A stretch of DNA of 64,000 nt from Geobacter sp. SVR (GCF_016865365.1 NZ_AP024469.1:4184501-4248500); one strand, 5' to 3'; shown: positions 17,389 to 26,848, counted from the stretch's first letter. The notes: a model not told the origin generated them from the sequence alone. Numbers and translations are program-made.

Positions 17389-18678
17389 GTGGAAGAGCAA
17401 ACACCCGACCCGATCAAACGGGTTGAAGACAAGTTGAAAAAATGCGTCAAATGTGGCGCCTGCCGGGCCAACTGCCCCGCCTTCACCGCCTTCGGACGCG
17501 AGCCGGCCGTGGCGCGGGGCAAGGTCGCCCTTGCCCAGCATCTGCTGAAAGACAACCTGGAACTGGACGACCAGACCTACCAGGCCATGTCCAAATGCCT
17601 GCTGTGCGGCAGCTGTGTCGAGAAATGCCCCAACGAAGTACCCACCGACGAGATCGTCATCGCAGCCCGCGAGGCCCTGGCGAAAAAACGTGGTCTGACC
17701 ACCTTTCATCAGGCGGTCGGCCAGGTCATCAAGAACCGTACCCGGATGAAAATGGGGGCCAGGATGGCATCGCTGCTCGGCCCTCTCTTTTTCAAGAAAG
17801 TACCCGAAACCTCCGGTCTGCGGCTGCGCTTCCCGCTGCCCTTCGTGGGTAACCGGCGGCACATCCCGGCCATTGCCGCACAGCCCTTCATGGATCGTCA
17901 CCCCGAAGTGATCCCCGGCGAGCCGGGAAAACCGCGTATCGTCTTTTTTGTCGGCTGCATGACCAATTTTGTCTATACCGAGGTAGGGGAAGCGGCCTTG
18001 GCGCTCTTCCGGCACCTGGGCTGCACGATCATCATCCCCAAGGGCCAGCAGTGCTGCGGCCTGCCCGGCATGTCCGGCGGTGACCTGAATACCGTGCGGG
18101 AACTGGCTGAAAAAAACCTGACCGAGATGGAGCGCTACGAGGCCGACTATGTCATGAGCGCCTGCGCTACCTGCGGAGGGGCCCTGCATCGGCTCTACCC
18201 GCTGGTAATCGGCAAACGAAATCCCGCACTGCGGACGCGCTTGGACGCACTGGCCGCTAAGACCGTGGATGCGGCGCAGCTGCTGCACAAGCTCGGTCTC
18301 GATCCGCAGCAGACCGGTGCGGGCGGGGACATCCGCATCACCTACCACGATCCCTGCCACCTGCGCACGCGCGGCATTACCAAACAGCCCCGCGAACTGC
18401 TGCGGGGAACACCCGGCACCGACCTGGCCGAGATGGAAGGGGCCGATCGCTGCTGTGGCTTGGGGGGCACCTTCAACGTCTATCACTACGGCTCCTCCAT
18501 GACCATCAACGAAGCCAAAAGCCGTGCAATTATCGCCACCTCTTCCCAGGCGGTGGTCACCGGATGTCCGGGCTGCATGATGCAGCTCTCCGACGGCCTT
18601 AAACAGCACGGTTCTTCCATCGAGGTACTGCATACCCTGCAAATCCTGGCACGCAGGCTGACTGATTCCAAACATTGA
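17389..18678 (+). CDS. (Fe-S)-binding oxidoreductase subunit, GlcF/LutA-like
   Basis: A 429-residue protein with two N-terminal 4Fe-4S ferredoxin motifs (CVKCGACRANCP and CLLCGSCVEKCP) and two C-terminal CCG domains (QQCCGLPGMSGG and DRCCGLGGTFN). This is the layout of GlcF, the iron-sulphur subunit of glycolate oxidase, and of related lactate-oxidising and HdrD-like proteins. No FAD-binding GlcD-type partner lies next to it, so the substrate cannot be named. The GTG at 17389 has AAAGG eight bases upstream. A repeat element occupies the gap just before it and may carry or disturb its promoter. Confidence 0.86.
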   Translation: MEEQTPDPIKRVEDKLKKCVKCGACRANCPAFTAFGREPAVARGKVALAQHLLKDNLELDDQTYQAMSKCLLCGSCVEKCPNEVPTDEIVIAAREALAKKRGLTTFHQAVGQVIKNRTRMKMGARMASLLGPLFFKKVPETSGLRLRFPLPFVGNRRHIPAIAAQPFMDRHPEVIPGEPGKPRIVFFVGCMTNFVYTEVGEAALALFRHLGCTIIIPKGQQCCGLPGMSGGDLNTVRELAEKNLTEMERYEADYVMSACATCGGALHRLYPLVIGKRNPALRTRLDALAAKTVDAAQLLHKLGLDPQQTGAGGDIRITYHDPCHLRTRGITKQPRELLRGTPGTDLAEMEGADRCCGLGGTFNVYHYGSSMTINEAKSRAIIATSSQAVVTGCPGCMMQLSDGLKQHGSSIEVLHTLQILARRLTDSKH

Positions 18679-18685
18679 TGCGCCG

Positions 18686-18720
18686 GCCCCAGGTCTGAAA
18701 CCCGGGGCTTTTTTCTTTTC
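18686..18720 (+). terminator. Rho-independent terminator after the Fe-S gene
   Basis: GCCCC (18686-18690) pairs with GGGGC (18704-18708), with additional GGT/ACC pairing inside the loop, followed by TTTTTTCTTTT. It lies eight bases after the stop codon. Confidence 0.85.
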
Positions 18721-18808
18721 CCCTCCCCTGCTCCAACCCCCTTTTTTATCTAAAATAAACTTTTTTTCGGGGCCTGTTTTGGCCTTTTTTATTCCCAATA
18801 AAATTATA

Positions 18809-18836
18809 TTGACAACACCGGGCAAATTGTATACAA
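18809..18836 (+). promoter_or_regulatory. Promoter with overlapping palindromic operator
   Basis: TTGACA (18809-18814) and TATACA (18830-18835) form a promoter-like pair with a short 15-base spacer. The -10 hexamer is inside a perfect 10-bp palindrome, TTGTATACAA (18827-18836), 42 bases before the XRE-cupin regulator start. A palindrome over the -10 is well placed for autorepression by that regulator. This is inference from position. Confidence 0.5.
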
Positions 18837-18878
18837 ACGCCGCAATCAAAACTGGTTATATTCCAGACAGGTGGCGGC

Positions 18879-19442
18879 ATGACGGATTTTAACATCGGGG
18901 CGAAAATCAAAAAACTCCGCTTGGCAAAGAAGCTTACCCTGCAGGCTGTCGCCAAGGAGACCGGTTTTTCCCCGGCTTTGATCTCCCAGATCGAAAACAA
19001 CAACGTCTCTCCCCCCATTGCCACGCTTTCGAAAATCGCCAAATTCTTCGATGTAAAAATCGGTATGTTTTTCGCCGAGGATGAAGAGGAATGCCGCTTT
19101 GAAGTAGTGCGCGCCAACGAGCGCAAGGCCATTCCCCGGGTTATTTCCCGGGCCGGCACCAGCCAGGGCTATTCCTACGAATCCCTCTCCTTTCACAAGC
19201 AGAACAAAAAGATGGAGCCTTTTCTGCTGACGGTCGCGGAAAAGGTTTCGGAAGAAAACACATACAGCCACGACGGCGAGGAATTCCTTTTCATCATGAA
19301 GGGCACTGCGGAGCTGCTGCTGGATGACCGGCGCATCACCCTCGACGAAGGGGATTGCGTCTACTTCGACTCTGCCCTCAGGCACCGCCTGCTTTCCAAG
19401 GACGGCGAAGAGGTCAAGGTATTGGCAGTGGTTGCACGATAA
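18879..19442 (+). CDS. XRE-family regulator with C-terminal cupin domain
   Basis: A 187-residue transcription factor. The N-terminal helix-turn-helix (IGAKIKKLRLAKKLTLQAVAKETGFSPALISQIENN) is joined to a cupin effector domain (HDGEEFLFIMKGTAELLLDDRRITLDEGDCVYFDSALRHRL). It lacks most of the metal-ligand histidines of cupin enzymes, as usual for sensory cupins, which bind small molecules. It sits immediately upstream of, and in the same direction as, the acyl-CoA carboxylase and mutase genes, so it may control them as well as itself. The ATG at 18879 has AGGTGG upstream. Confidence 0.93.
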   Translation: MTDFNIGAKIKKLRLAKKLTLQAVAKETGFSPALISQIENNNVSPPIATLSKIAKFFDVKIGMFFAEDEEECRFEVVRANERKAIPRVISRAGTSQGYSYESLSFHKQNKKMEPFLLTVAEKVSEENTYSHDGEEFLFIMKGTAELLLDDRRITLDEGDCVYFDSALRHRLLSKDGEEVKVLAVVAR

Positions 19443-19574
19443 GCTTCAGGCCCTCCCGCGGTTACCGGTCACTAATCCATCAAAAGAGCGCCTGCCTGGA
19501 TGAAGTGGGCAGACTCGAAATATCCCGACAATCAGTGCAGTTGCAAAAATCCACGTAGCGGAAGGATGGCAGGC

Positions 19575-21299
19575 ATGTCTCAAAAAGCGATTAAACCGTC
19601 ATTGAAGAATCCTTTTGATCCCCCCGAACAGGTCGAGTTCACCATTCCCGGAGAAATCCCCGGCAAGAAGGGTGGCTATGAAGAGGCCATGAAAGAGGGC
19701 CACGAGCTGATCCAGCGTCCGATCAAGTCGGTCAAGATCGAGCAGATAGAAAAGCAGCACTTCAAGAAACGCATGACCGTGTGGGAACGCCTGCGGGTGC
19801 TCTCGGACAAGGCCCCCAATGTCCTGTACCAGAACTGGGGCAAGAACCTTGACGGCGCTTCGCTCGTCACTGCCATTCTCAACATCGGCGGCCGCGACGT
19901 GGCTGTTTACGGCCATGACTTCACCGTACGCGCCGGATCGATCGACGCCACCAATGGCAGCAAGCTGGCCAAGCTTTTCAACATGGCCGGCGAAAAAGGC
20001 ATCCCGCTGATCGGCATGAACGATTCGGCCGGCGCCTTTGTACCGGCCGGCGTGGGGGGCCTGGACGGCTACGCCGAAGCCTTTACAGCCCTGCGCAAGA
20101 TCAGCGGCGTGGTTCCCTCCATCATGTGCATGTTCGGCTTCAACGCCGGCGGCGGCAGCTATCTGCCGCGCCAGGGCAGCTTCGTCATCCAGCCCAACGA
20201 GACCTTCTTTGGCCTGACCGGCCCGGGGGTCGTAAAGTCTGTCCTGGGTGAAGACATCACTCCGGAAGAGCTGGGTGGCCCCAAGGTGCACGGCAGGTCC
20301 GGCGTGGCCGACCTGACTGTTACCGACGAAGTGGCTGCCTTGCGGACCGCCGTGCGGCTGCTCTCCTACATCCCGGACAACAACAGCATCGGAGCACCGT
20401 TCCAGGAGACCAGCGATCCGCTGGACCGCAAGACCTGGGAGATCAACACCCTGCTGAAAAAGGCCTTCAATTCACCCACCGGTTTCAATACGCCGTTCGA
20501 TGTCTCCATCATTATTCAGCAGATCTGCGATCATGGCGATTATTTCGAACTGCAGCCAGAGCGTGCCAAGGAAGTCGTCACCGCCTTCGGGCGTCTGGGT
20601 GGCCAGGTGGTCGGTTTCGTGGCCAACAACTCCGCCGTGGCTTCGGGCCAGATCGACTGCGATTCAGCCGTCAAGATCGCCCGCTTCGTCCGTTTCTGCA
20701 ATATATACAATATTCCGATCATCTTCATGGAAGACACCACCGGCTTTCTGCCGGGACGCGAGCAGGAATCGCGCGGGATCGTCCAGGCCGGACGTTCCAT
20801 GCTCGACTCGATCGTGGACGTGCGCACCCCGCGCATCCTGCTGATCCTGCGCAATGCCTACGGTGGAGCCTATGCCTCCTATAACAACTATCCCACCGGT
20901 GCCGATCTGGTGCTGGCGCTTCCGACGACCCGTCTGGCAGTCATGGGGCCGGCCGGCAAGGAATTCGTTTACAAGGACGAATTGCGCAAGGTGCGCACTA
21001 CGGCAGCCGAAATGATCAAGAGCGGTACCAACGAGCGCATCAAGGCCGGCATGGAGGGTGATTCAGCCAAACGGGACGCCGAGAAGGAAGCCGCGGAGTG
21101 GCTGAAAGCACAGGAAGGGGCCCTCAACCAGCGCTACGAAAAGGAGCTGATGAACCCCAAGGAGGGTCTGGCTCTGGGATCGATCTCCTCTATCGTCATG
21201 CCGACCGATCTGCGCAAGGTGCTGGGAGAGAACATGTCTTTCCTGATGCGCCACTACAAGCCGGGGCCGATGATGGGGCCACAGCGGGAGTTCCACTAA
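19575..21299 (+). CDS. Acyl-CoA carboxylase carboxyltransferase subunit (propionyl-CoA type)
   Basis: A 574-residue carboxyltransferase of the PccB family, which moves CO2 from biotin to an acyl-CoA. Crotonase-fold signatures are clear: [48 protein letters not shown] in the N half, and [13 protein letters not shown] with [16 protein letters not shown] in the C half. The ATG at 19575 was chosen because GAAGG lies nine bases upstream; an ATG three codons earlier abuts the same site. The neighbouring biotin carboxylase, mutase and epimerase genes make propionyl-CoA the likely substrate, but substrate choice is not read directly. Confidence 0.92.
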   Translation: MSQKAIKPSLKNPFDPPEQVEFTIPGEIPGKKGGYEEAMKEGHELIQRPIKSVKIEQIEKQHFKKRMTVWERLRVLSDKAPNVLYQNWGKNLDGASLVTAILNIGGRDVAVYGHDFTVRAGSIDATNGSKLAKLFNMAGEKGIPLIGMNDSAGAFVPAGVGGLDGYAEAFTALRKISGVVPSIMCMFGFNAGGGSYLPRQGSFVIQPNETFFGLTGPGVVKSVLGEDITPEELGGPKVHGRSGVADLTVTDEVAALRTAVRLLSYIPDNNSIGAPFQETSDPLDRKTWEINTLLKKAFNSPTGFNTPFDVSIIIQQICDHGDYFELQPERAKEVVTAFGRLGGQVVGFVANNSAVASGQIDCDSAVKIARFVRFCNIYNIPIIFMEDTTGFLPGREQESRGIVQAGRSMLDSIVDVRTPRILLILRNAYGGAYASYNNYPTGADLVLALPTTRLAVMGPAGKEFVYKDELRKVRTTAAEMIKSGTNERIKAGMEGDSAKRDAEKEAAEWLKAQEGALNQRYEKELMNPKEGLALGSISSIVMPTDLRKVLGENMSFLMRHYKPGPMMGPQREFH

Positions 21300-21414
21300 G
21301 TCAGACGGTAAGTCCCCTTTTGCAAATTGGGGATTCAGGGATTCCCTTCTGTTCGGACATCGGAAATCCCCCTGGAATGTGATTCAACTTCGAATGAATT
21401 GGAGATAAAGACCA

Positions 21415-24294
21415 ATGAATGATCTTTACATGAACAACCCCCTGATTCACCGTGACCGCCGCCTCGGGAGATCCGCATCCGAGTGGGTCCGCTCCTTTGC
21501 CTGCGAAGATCTGAAACCTCTGATCGTCTGCCGCGGCCCGATCCGCAAGGAAGCCATGGATGTCTTCGAAGAAATGGGCATCGGGCACTACGGCATCCTG
21601 CTTTCGGAAAAGGATTCGATCGTATATGCGAATGCACTGGCCCCGGAACTGCGCCAGTTGACTGATTCCAACCGGGTTCACCGCGTACCCGATTACACCG
21701 GAGCCAGCAAGGAGGAGCGCGTCGAGCGCATCGGACAGATCATCCAGATCGCCAAGGACAACGGCTACGACTCCATCTTCGCCGGATACGGCTTCATGGC
21801 CGAGGACGAAGAGTTCGTGGCCGCCATCGAGAAGGCAGGGCTCAGCTTCATCGGCCCCAACTCGCGTACCCAGGCCGACGCGGGCAAGAAGGACGAAGCC
21901 AAGCGGACCGCACTGCAGGTCGGTGTCAGCGTCACCCCCGGCATCAACAACGTCACAGCCCGCACACTGGTTAAAAAATACGGCACTCGCGAGAAACTGC
22001 TTGGGCTGGTCAAAACGCATGATCTGGCGGTCGACGCCAAGGTGCTGAACGACAAGAAACTCGCGCTGGAGGACCTGGCGGACGAGATCCTGTATGTTTC
22101 CTATGAAAAGGGGCTTGATCTCTATACAATCGAGGAACTGTGCACCCAGGTGGAGGCCGAGGTGGTCGCCATGTTCAAGGAGTATCCGGGCAGCCGCATC
22201 CGCCTCAAAGCCATTGGCGGCGGCGGTGGTAAAGGGCAGCGCATCCTGGGTGGCGCACTGCTCACCCTGAAAAATCCGACCGACAGGCAGATCAAGGATG
22301 CAGCCGCCGAAACCCCGACGCTGGTGCGCGAGGTGCTTAACGAGGTCAAGGCCAATGGTGTGGGCGACAACAAGAACGTTCTGGTAGAGCTGAACATCGA
22401 GCAGACGCGCCACAACGAGATCCAGCTGCTGGGCAACGGCGAGTGGTGCGTTTCCTTGGGGGGGCGTGACTGTTCCTTGCAGATGCACGAGCAGAAGCTG
22501 CTGGAGATTTCGGTTACCCAGGAGAGTTTGGCTCTGGCGATCGATAAGGCCAAGAAAGCCGGGCGCAAAGCGGAAGTCAAGGCCCTGGAGAGCGACCTGA
22601 AAGTGCTCAAGCGGATGGAAGAGGATTCCACCAAGTTCGGCGTGGCCGTGGGACTCGATTCTGCCTCTACCTTCGAATGCATTGTCGACCGCGACCGCTA
22701 TTACTTTATGGAGGTGAATACCCGTATTCAGGTTGAGCACCGCGTTTCCGAACTGTGCTACAGCCTGAAATTCACCAATCCCAAGGACAAAAACGACTTC
22801 TTCATTGTCGAATCATTGGTGGAGGCCATGGCCCTCCTGGCCCGCCACAAGAAGCGTCTCCCCAAGCCGGAGCGCATCGCACGCTTCGGCGCCGGCGCCG
22901 AGGCGCGTCTCAACGCTACCGACTGTTCGCTTTCACCCCATGCCGGCGGCATGATCCGCTACTGGTCAAAACCGATCGAAGGTGAAATCCGCGACGACCA
23001 GGGTATCAGTCTGGTCAACCCCGATACCGGCATGTTCATGCGCTACAAGGTGGCCGGCGCCTACGACTCGAACATCGCGCTGCTGCTCACCAAGGGTGAA
23101 GACCGCCTGGAAAGCTACCGCCACCTTTCCCGGGTCCTTGGCAAGACCACCCTGCGCGGCACCGACCTTGCCACCAACCTTGAATTTCACTACGGCCTGG
23201 TCAACTGGTTCCTCGGGCAGAACGTCATGGCCAAGCCGACCACACGCTTCGTGGTTCCCTACCTGACCCTGGTGGGGCAGCTCAAAGAGGAAGCCAACAA
23301 GATCGATACCGTTTCCGCCTTCTTTCAGATGAAAAAGGCCTATGCCAAGCGGATGGCCGTGCAGTTCCCGGACGATCCGGCCGCCGGCAAGGCCATGTCG
23401 CAGATTCTCGATCGCAAGGGCACTCTGGTGACCCGGCCGATGGACAAACTGCTGAACGATCCCCACCTGCTTTCCGGGTGGCTCTCGATCAATCGTTCCA
23501 ACTTCAGTATCGTGAAGCACAAGGTCGTCTGGCACGACAATCCCTTCGTAATCCTGGCCGACACCTACGACTATCTCAACATGGCTTATGATTCCAAGGC
23601 CCCGGCCGCGGAAGTAATCTGGGATCACGACAACGACCTGCTGCAGAAAGGGCTGCGTTTCTACGGCACGCTGTCGGAGCGCTTCAAACTCGGCATGCAC
23701 GAGTTCGACAAGCTTTCCGCCCTGCTGGCAAAGGACAAGCCGCAGGGAGGTTTCAGCGTCGAAGAGTGGGACCTGATCCGCTCCTCGCATGTCGGCTACG
23801 AAGCAGGCCTGGAACTGCTCGGTATGCTGTTCCTGATCGCCGAGAACGTCAAATTCTGGGACTTCAAGGTTGAGGACGATCTGGAAGTCACCATTCCGGC
23901 CTCCCTGCATGATACGGAACTTCAGGCGCGCATGAAGAAGGTCCTGGTGCCCCCTCCCGCTACCAAGGCCGACGAGATCGTGGCTGTCTGTGGCGGGATG
24001 TATTACGGCCAGGAGGCTCCGGGGCTGCCTACGTTCGTATCGGAGGGCATGCATTTCGAGAAGGGCCAGGCGCTCTACATCATCGAGGTCATGAAGATGT
24101 TCAACACCGTGCGCGCCAGCTTCTCCGGCACCATCGACAAGATCATCATGCAGGGCAGCGACGGCACCATCGTTCAGAAAGGGCAGCCGCTGTTCAAAAT
24201 CACGCCTGACGAGAAGTTCATCGAAGTAGATCCGAAGATCGTTGAAAAGGAAAAACGCGAACGAACAGCCAAGTACCTCGAGGCGGTGCTGTAG
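21415..24294 (+). CDS. Biotin carboxylase/biotin carrier subunit with a large insertion
   Basis: A 959-residue fusion of biotin carboxylase and carrier protein, the alpha partner of the upstream carboxyltransferase. It has the N-terminal carboxylase fold (GYGFMAEDEEFVAAIEKAG), the ATP-grasp glycine loop AIGGGGGKGQR, RDCSLQMHEQK, EVNTRIQVEHRVSE, and a C-terminal lipoyl-like domain with biotinylation motif EVMKMF (Lys894). In typical enzymes the glycine loop is near residue 160; here it is near 268, so about 100 residues are inserted before it, including VKTHDLAVDAKVLNDKKL. A long middle region separates the carboxylase from the carrier. The ATG has GGAG ten bases upstream. The substrate is inferred to be propionyl-CoA from context. 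Confidence 0.88.
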   Translation: MNDLYMNNPLIHRDRRLGRSASEWVRSFACEDLKPLIVCRGPIRKEAMDVFEEMGIGHYGILLSEKDSIVYANALAPELRQLTDSNRVHRVPDYTGASKEERVERIGQIIQIAKDNGYDSIFAGYGFMAEDEEFVAAIEKAGLSFIGPNSRTQADAGKKDEAKRTALQVGVSVTPGINNVTARTLVKKYGTREKLLGLVKTHDLAVDAKVLNDKKLALEDLADEILYVSYEKGLDLYTIEELCTQVEAEVVAMFKEYPGSRIRLKAIGGGGGKGQRILGGALLTLKNPTDRQIKDAAAETPTLVREVLNEVKANGVGDNKNVLVELNIEQTRHNEIQLLGNGEWCVSLGGRDCSLQMHEQKLLEISVTQESLALAIDKAKKAGRKAEVKALESDLKVLKRMEEDSTKFGVAVGLDSASTFECIVDRDRYYFMEVNTRIQVEHRVSELCYSLKFTNPKDKNDFFIVESLVEAMALLARHKKRLPKPERIARFGAGAEARLNATDCSLSPHAGGMIRYWSKPIEGEIRDDQGISLVNPDTGMFMRYKVAGAYDSNIALLLTKGEDRLESYRHLSRVLGKTTLRGTDLATNLEFHYGLVNWFLGQNVMAKPTTRFVVPYLTLVGQLKEEANKIDTVSAFFQMKKAYAKRMAVQFPDDPAAGKAMSQILDRKGTLVTRPMDKLLNDPHLLSGWLSINRSNFSIVKHKVVWHDNPFVILADTYDYLNMAYDSKAPAAEVIWDHDNDLLQKGLRFYGTLSERFKLGMHEFDKLSALLAKDKPQGGFSVEEWDLIRSSHVGYEAGLELLGMLFLIAENVKFWDFKVEDDLEVTIPASLHDTELQARMKKVLVPPPATKADEIVAVCGGMYYGQEAPGLPTFVSEGMHFEKGQALYIIEVMKMFNTVRASFSGTIDKIIMQGSDGTIVQKGQPLFKITPDEKFIEVDPKIVEKEKRERTAKYLEAVL

Positions 24295-24343
24295 CAGGCT
24301 GTGATGAGGGGCTCCGCGGCATGCGCCCGCGGGGCCCGATCGC

Positions 24344-24370
24344 AAAGCATCCCCAGGGATGCTTTTTTTT
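24344..24370 (+). terminator. Rho-independent terminator after the carboxylase gene
   Basis: AAAGCATCC (24344-24352) pairs with GGATGCTTT (24357-24365), and the T run extends to 24370. It lies 50 bp after the stop codon, so the mutase and epimerase genes may be transcribed separately or at a reduced level. Confidence 0.87.
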
Positions 24371-24429
24371 CATCTTCAGGAGGAGACGCAAATCCCTCCC
24401 GCATATGAGTCAAAAAAACGGAGGTTGTG

Positions 24430-26085
24430 ATGAGCATTACAGACAAGACCAAAGAGTGGAACGAGACGGTCGTGGCCAAAAATATCGTGCGTTCTCCTGA
24501 GCGCAGGGAGAACTTCAGAACGACCTCGGACATCGAACTGGAGCGCTGCTTCACCCCTGATTTCGAGTACCCTGGTTACGAAGAAGACCTCGGTTTTCCC
24601 GGTGCCTATCCCTTCACCCGAGGCGTTCAGCCCACCATGTACCGCGGACGTTTCTGGACCATGCGCCAGTATGCCGGTTTCGGCACCGCCAAAGAATCCA
24701 ACGAACGCTATAAATACCTGCTGTCAGCCGGGCAGACCGGTCTTTCGGTGGCCTTCGACCTGCCGACCCAGATGGGCTACGATTCCGATGCCGCCATGAG
24801 CCAAGGGGAAGTCGGCAAGGTAGGCGTTGCCATCGACTCCCTTGCGGACATGGAGATCCTGTTTGACGGCATCCCCCTCGATACTGTCTCGACCTCCATG
24901 ACCATCAACTCCACCGCGGCCATCCTGCTCTGCATGTACATCGCCGTGGCCGAAAAACAGGGCGTTTCCGCCGACAAGATCTCCGGAACGATCCAGAACG
25001 ACATCCTCAAGGAGTACATGGCGCGCGGCACCTACATCTATCCGCCCAAGGAGTCGATGCGCATCATCACCGACATCTTTGCCTACTGCAAGGACCACGT
25101 ACCCAAGTGGAACACGATCTCCATCTCCGGTTACCACATCCGTGAGGCCGGCTCCAGCGCCGTACAGGAAGTGGCCTTCACCCTGGCCGACGGCATCGCT
25201 TATGTTGAAGCCGCCATCAAGGCGGGCTTGGCGGTGGATGAATTCGCTCCGCGCCTGGCCTTCTTCTTCAACGCCCACAACAACCTGTTCGAGGAGGTGG
25301 CCAAATTCCGCGCCGCCCGCCGCATCTGGGCCCGTATCATGAAGGAGCGCTTCGGCGCCAAGGATCCCAAATCCCAGATGCTGCGCTTCCATACACAGAC
25401 TGCTGGCTGCACGCTGACAGCGCAGCAGCCGGACAACAACATCATGCGCGTCACCATCCAGGCCCTGGCCGCCGTACTGGGGGGTACCCAGTCGCTGCAT
25501 ACCAACTCCCGTGACGAGGCTCTGGCATTGCCCACGGAAGACTCGGTCCGCATCGCCCTGCGCACCCAGCAGGTCATCGCCTACGAGTCGGGAGCAGCCG
25601 ATAGCATCGACCCCCTGGCAGGCTCGTTCCTGGTGGAGTCCCTCACCGATCAGATAGAAAAAGCCGCCCTGGAGTATATCGAGAAGATCGACCAACTGGG
25701 GGGTGCCGTGGAGGCCATCTCCCGCGGGTATCAGCAGAAAGAGATCCAGGATTCTGCCTATGCCTATCAGAAGGCCATCGAAAACAACGACATGGTCATC
25801 GTCGGCGTCAACAAATTCGCGGTCAAGGAGCCCGCCCCTTCCGGCCTGCTCAAGGTCAAGGAAGAGGTCGAAATTTCGCAGAAGACATCTCTGGCCCAGA
25901 TGAAGGCAGGGCGGGACAACGCTGCGGTGGCGGCTGCTCTGACACAGCTCGAAAGTACTGCCAAAGGTACCGACAATCTGATGCCGCATATTCTGGCAGC
26001 GGTTAAAACCTACGCCACCTTGGGTGAGATCGCCGATGTGTTCAGGAAGGTGTTCGGAAAACATACCGAGACGGTGGTGTTGTAG
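24430..26085 (+). CDS. Methylmalonyl-CoA mutase catalytic subunit (no B12 domain)
   Basis: A 551-residue TIM-barrel domain of the cobalamin-dependent acyl-CoA mutases. Family motifs include [54 protein letters not shown] and [21 protein letters not shown]. The protein ends before the DxHxxG cobalamin-binding domain, so it must pair with a separate small subunit, which is not encoded in this window. It converts (R)-methylmalonyl-CoA to succinyl-CoA or the reverse. The ATG at 24430 has CGGAGG five bases upstream. The epimerase follows 37 bp later. Confidence 0.93.
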   Translation: MSITDKTKEWNETVVAKNIVRSPERRENFRTTSDIELERCFTPDFEYPGYEEDLGFPGAYPFTRGVQPTMYRGRFWTMRQYAGFGTAKESNERYKYLLSAGQTGLSVAFDLPTQMGYDSDAAMSQGEVGKVGVAIDSLADMEILFDGIPLDTVSTSMTINSTAAILLCMYIAVAEKQGVSADKISGTIQNDILKEYMARGTYIYPPKESMRIITDIFAYCKDHVPKWNTISISGYHIREAGSSAVQEVAFTLADGIAYVEAAIKAGLAVDEFAPRLAFFFNAHNNLFEEVAKFRAARRIWARIMKERFGAKDPKSQMLRFHTQTAGCTLTAQQPDNNIMRVTIQALAAVLGGTQSLHTNSRDEALALPTEDSVRIALRTQQVIAYESGAADSIDPLAGSFLVESLTDQIEKAALEYIEKIDQLGGAVEAISRGYQQKEIQDSAYAYQKAIENNDMVIVGVNKFAVKEPAPSGLLKVKEEVEISQKTSLAQMKAGRDNAAVAAALTQLESTAKGTDNLMPHILAAVKTYATLGEIADVFRKVFGKHTETVVL

Positions 26086-26122
26086 ACCGGGCAACTACGC
26101 TTTATCCAGAAAGGGCTCTCCC

Positions 26123-26530
26123 ATGAAGCTTACGAAAGTCAATCATATCGGCATCGCGGTGAAATCTCTCGCGGAAGCGCTCCCCTTTTACCGGGACAAC
26201 CTGCGGATGGCCCTGCAGGGCATCGAGGAAGTTGTGGAGCAAAAGGTCAAAGTGGCCATGCTGGAAATCGGTGAGTCAAAAATCGAGCTGCTCGAACCGA
26301 TCACCCCGGACAGTCCCATCGCAAAGTTTCTGGAGAAGAATGGCACCGGCATTCACCATCTGGCCTATGAGGTGGAGGACATTGAAGCCGCCATTGCCGT
26401 GCTCAAGGCCGAAGGTTCACGAATGATCGATGAGACTCCGCGGAATGGTGCACACGGCACCCGCATCGCCTTTATCCACCCCAAAAGCAGTAACGGAGTA
26501 TTAACCGAGCTCTGCCAGTGTTCTCATTAG
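26123..26530 (+). CDS. mce: Methylmalonyl-CoA epimerase
   Basis: A 135-residue vicinal-oxygen-chelate protein that interconverts the (S) and (R) forms of methylmalonyl-CoA. Metal-ligand positions are visible in VNHIGIAVKSL (His), GTGIHHLAYEVEDI (His) and NGVLTELCQ (Glu). The ATG at 26123 has AAAGGG upstream. With the carboxylase and mutase genes it completes the propionyl-CoA to succinyl-CoA path, which can run towards propionate in Pelobacter-like fermenters or towards the citric-acid cycle in respirers. Confidence 0.95.
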   Translation: MKLTKVNHIGIAVKSLAEALPFYRDNLRMALQGIEEVVEQKVKVAMLEIGESKIELLEPITPDSPIAKFLEKNGTGIHHLAYEVEDIEAAIAVLKAEGSRMIDETPRNGAHGTRIAFIHPKSSNGVLTELCQCSH

Positions 26531-26622
26531 CGGTGTTCTTTCGCCTAGATACCACACAAACAATGTTTCATATTTTAATTCAATCTTTCCGGAGAGTTAT
26601 GATTTTAATGTATTTTTTCCGC

Positions 26623-26650
26623 TTGACAAACGTTTGATTTACTATATAGT
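26623..26650 (+). promoter_or_regulatory. Strong sigma-70-type promoter upstream of the porin leader
   Basis: A perfect TTGACA (26623-26628) is followed after 16 bases by TATAGT (26645-26650). It lies in the 460-bp gap between the epimerase and porin genes, about 340 bases before the porin ATG, so the transcript starts with a long leader (about 26657 onward). Confidence 0.75.
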
Positions 26651-26656
26651 GCGCAT

Positions 26657-26848
26657 AACTTTTTAGAACAGACCCTGAAACAAACGACCCTAGCGAGTAG
26701 CTAACCCATTGTTACATAGGCATTTTTTATGCCGCCCCTGGGAGCGAAGTAACTGTGAAAGGTTTCAGAATGACACTGAAAGTTATCTGCACGTTTATAC
26801 CCTTTGGCAGCCTTGATACATAAGGCTGCCAAAGGGTATTTGTGTTTT
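26657..26848 (+). ncRNA. Structured leader or small RNA upstream of the porin; class unknown
   Basis: This is the transcript expected from the promoter at 26623-26650. A closing stem is CTGAAAC (26675-26681) with GTTTCAG (26762-26768). Inside it GTTAC (26711-26715) pairs with GTAAC (26749-26753), and GGCAT (26719-26723) with ATGCC (26729-26733). The strand TTTCAG (26763-26768) could instead pair with CTGAAA (26776-26781), giving two exclusive folds just before an 18-bp terminator hairpin. That is the geometry of a riboswitch or attenuator, though a free-standing sRNA is equally possible. I compared it from memory with GEMM, cobalamin, TPP, SAM, ZTP and yybP cores and found no match. Confidence 0.5.
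26797..26848 (+). terminator. Long hairpin terminator in the porin leader
   Basis: A perfect 18-bp stem (26797-26814 with 26822-26839) has a 7-base loop and is followed by a T-rich run interrupted by two G residues. It lies 142 bases before the porin ATG. It could end a small RNA or act as a conditional attenuator. Confidence 0.75.

Noticed and set aside
24404-24499. Short ORF overlapping the mutase start as a leader peptide
   Set aside because: The purine-rich site upstream is about 20 bases away, too far for initiation, and the frame shows no conserved features.
26657-26848. GEMM (cyclic di-GMP), cobalamin, yybP-ykoY or ZTP riboswitch
   Set aside because: The conserved cores of these classes as I recall them are not present; only isolated bits such as GAGTAGC resemble one of them. 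It is left as an unclassified RNA.
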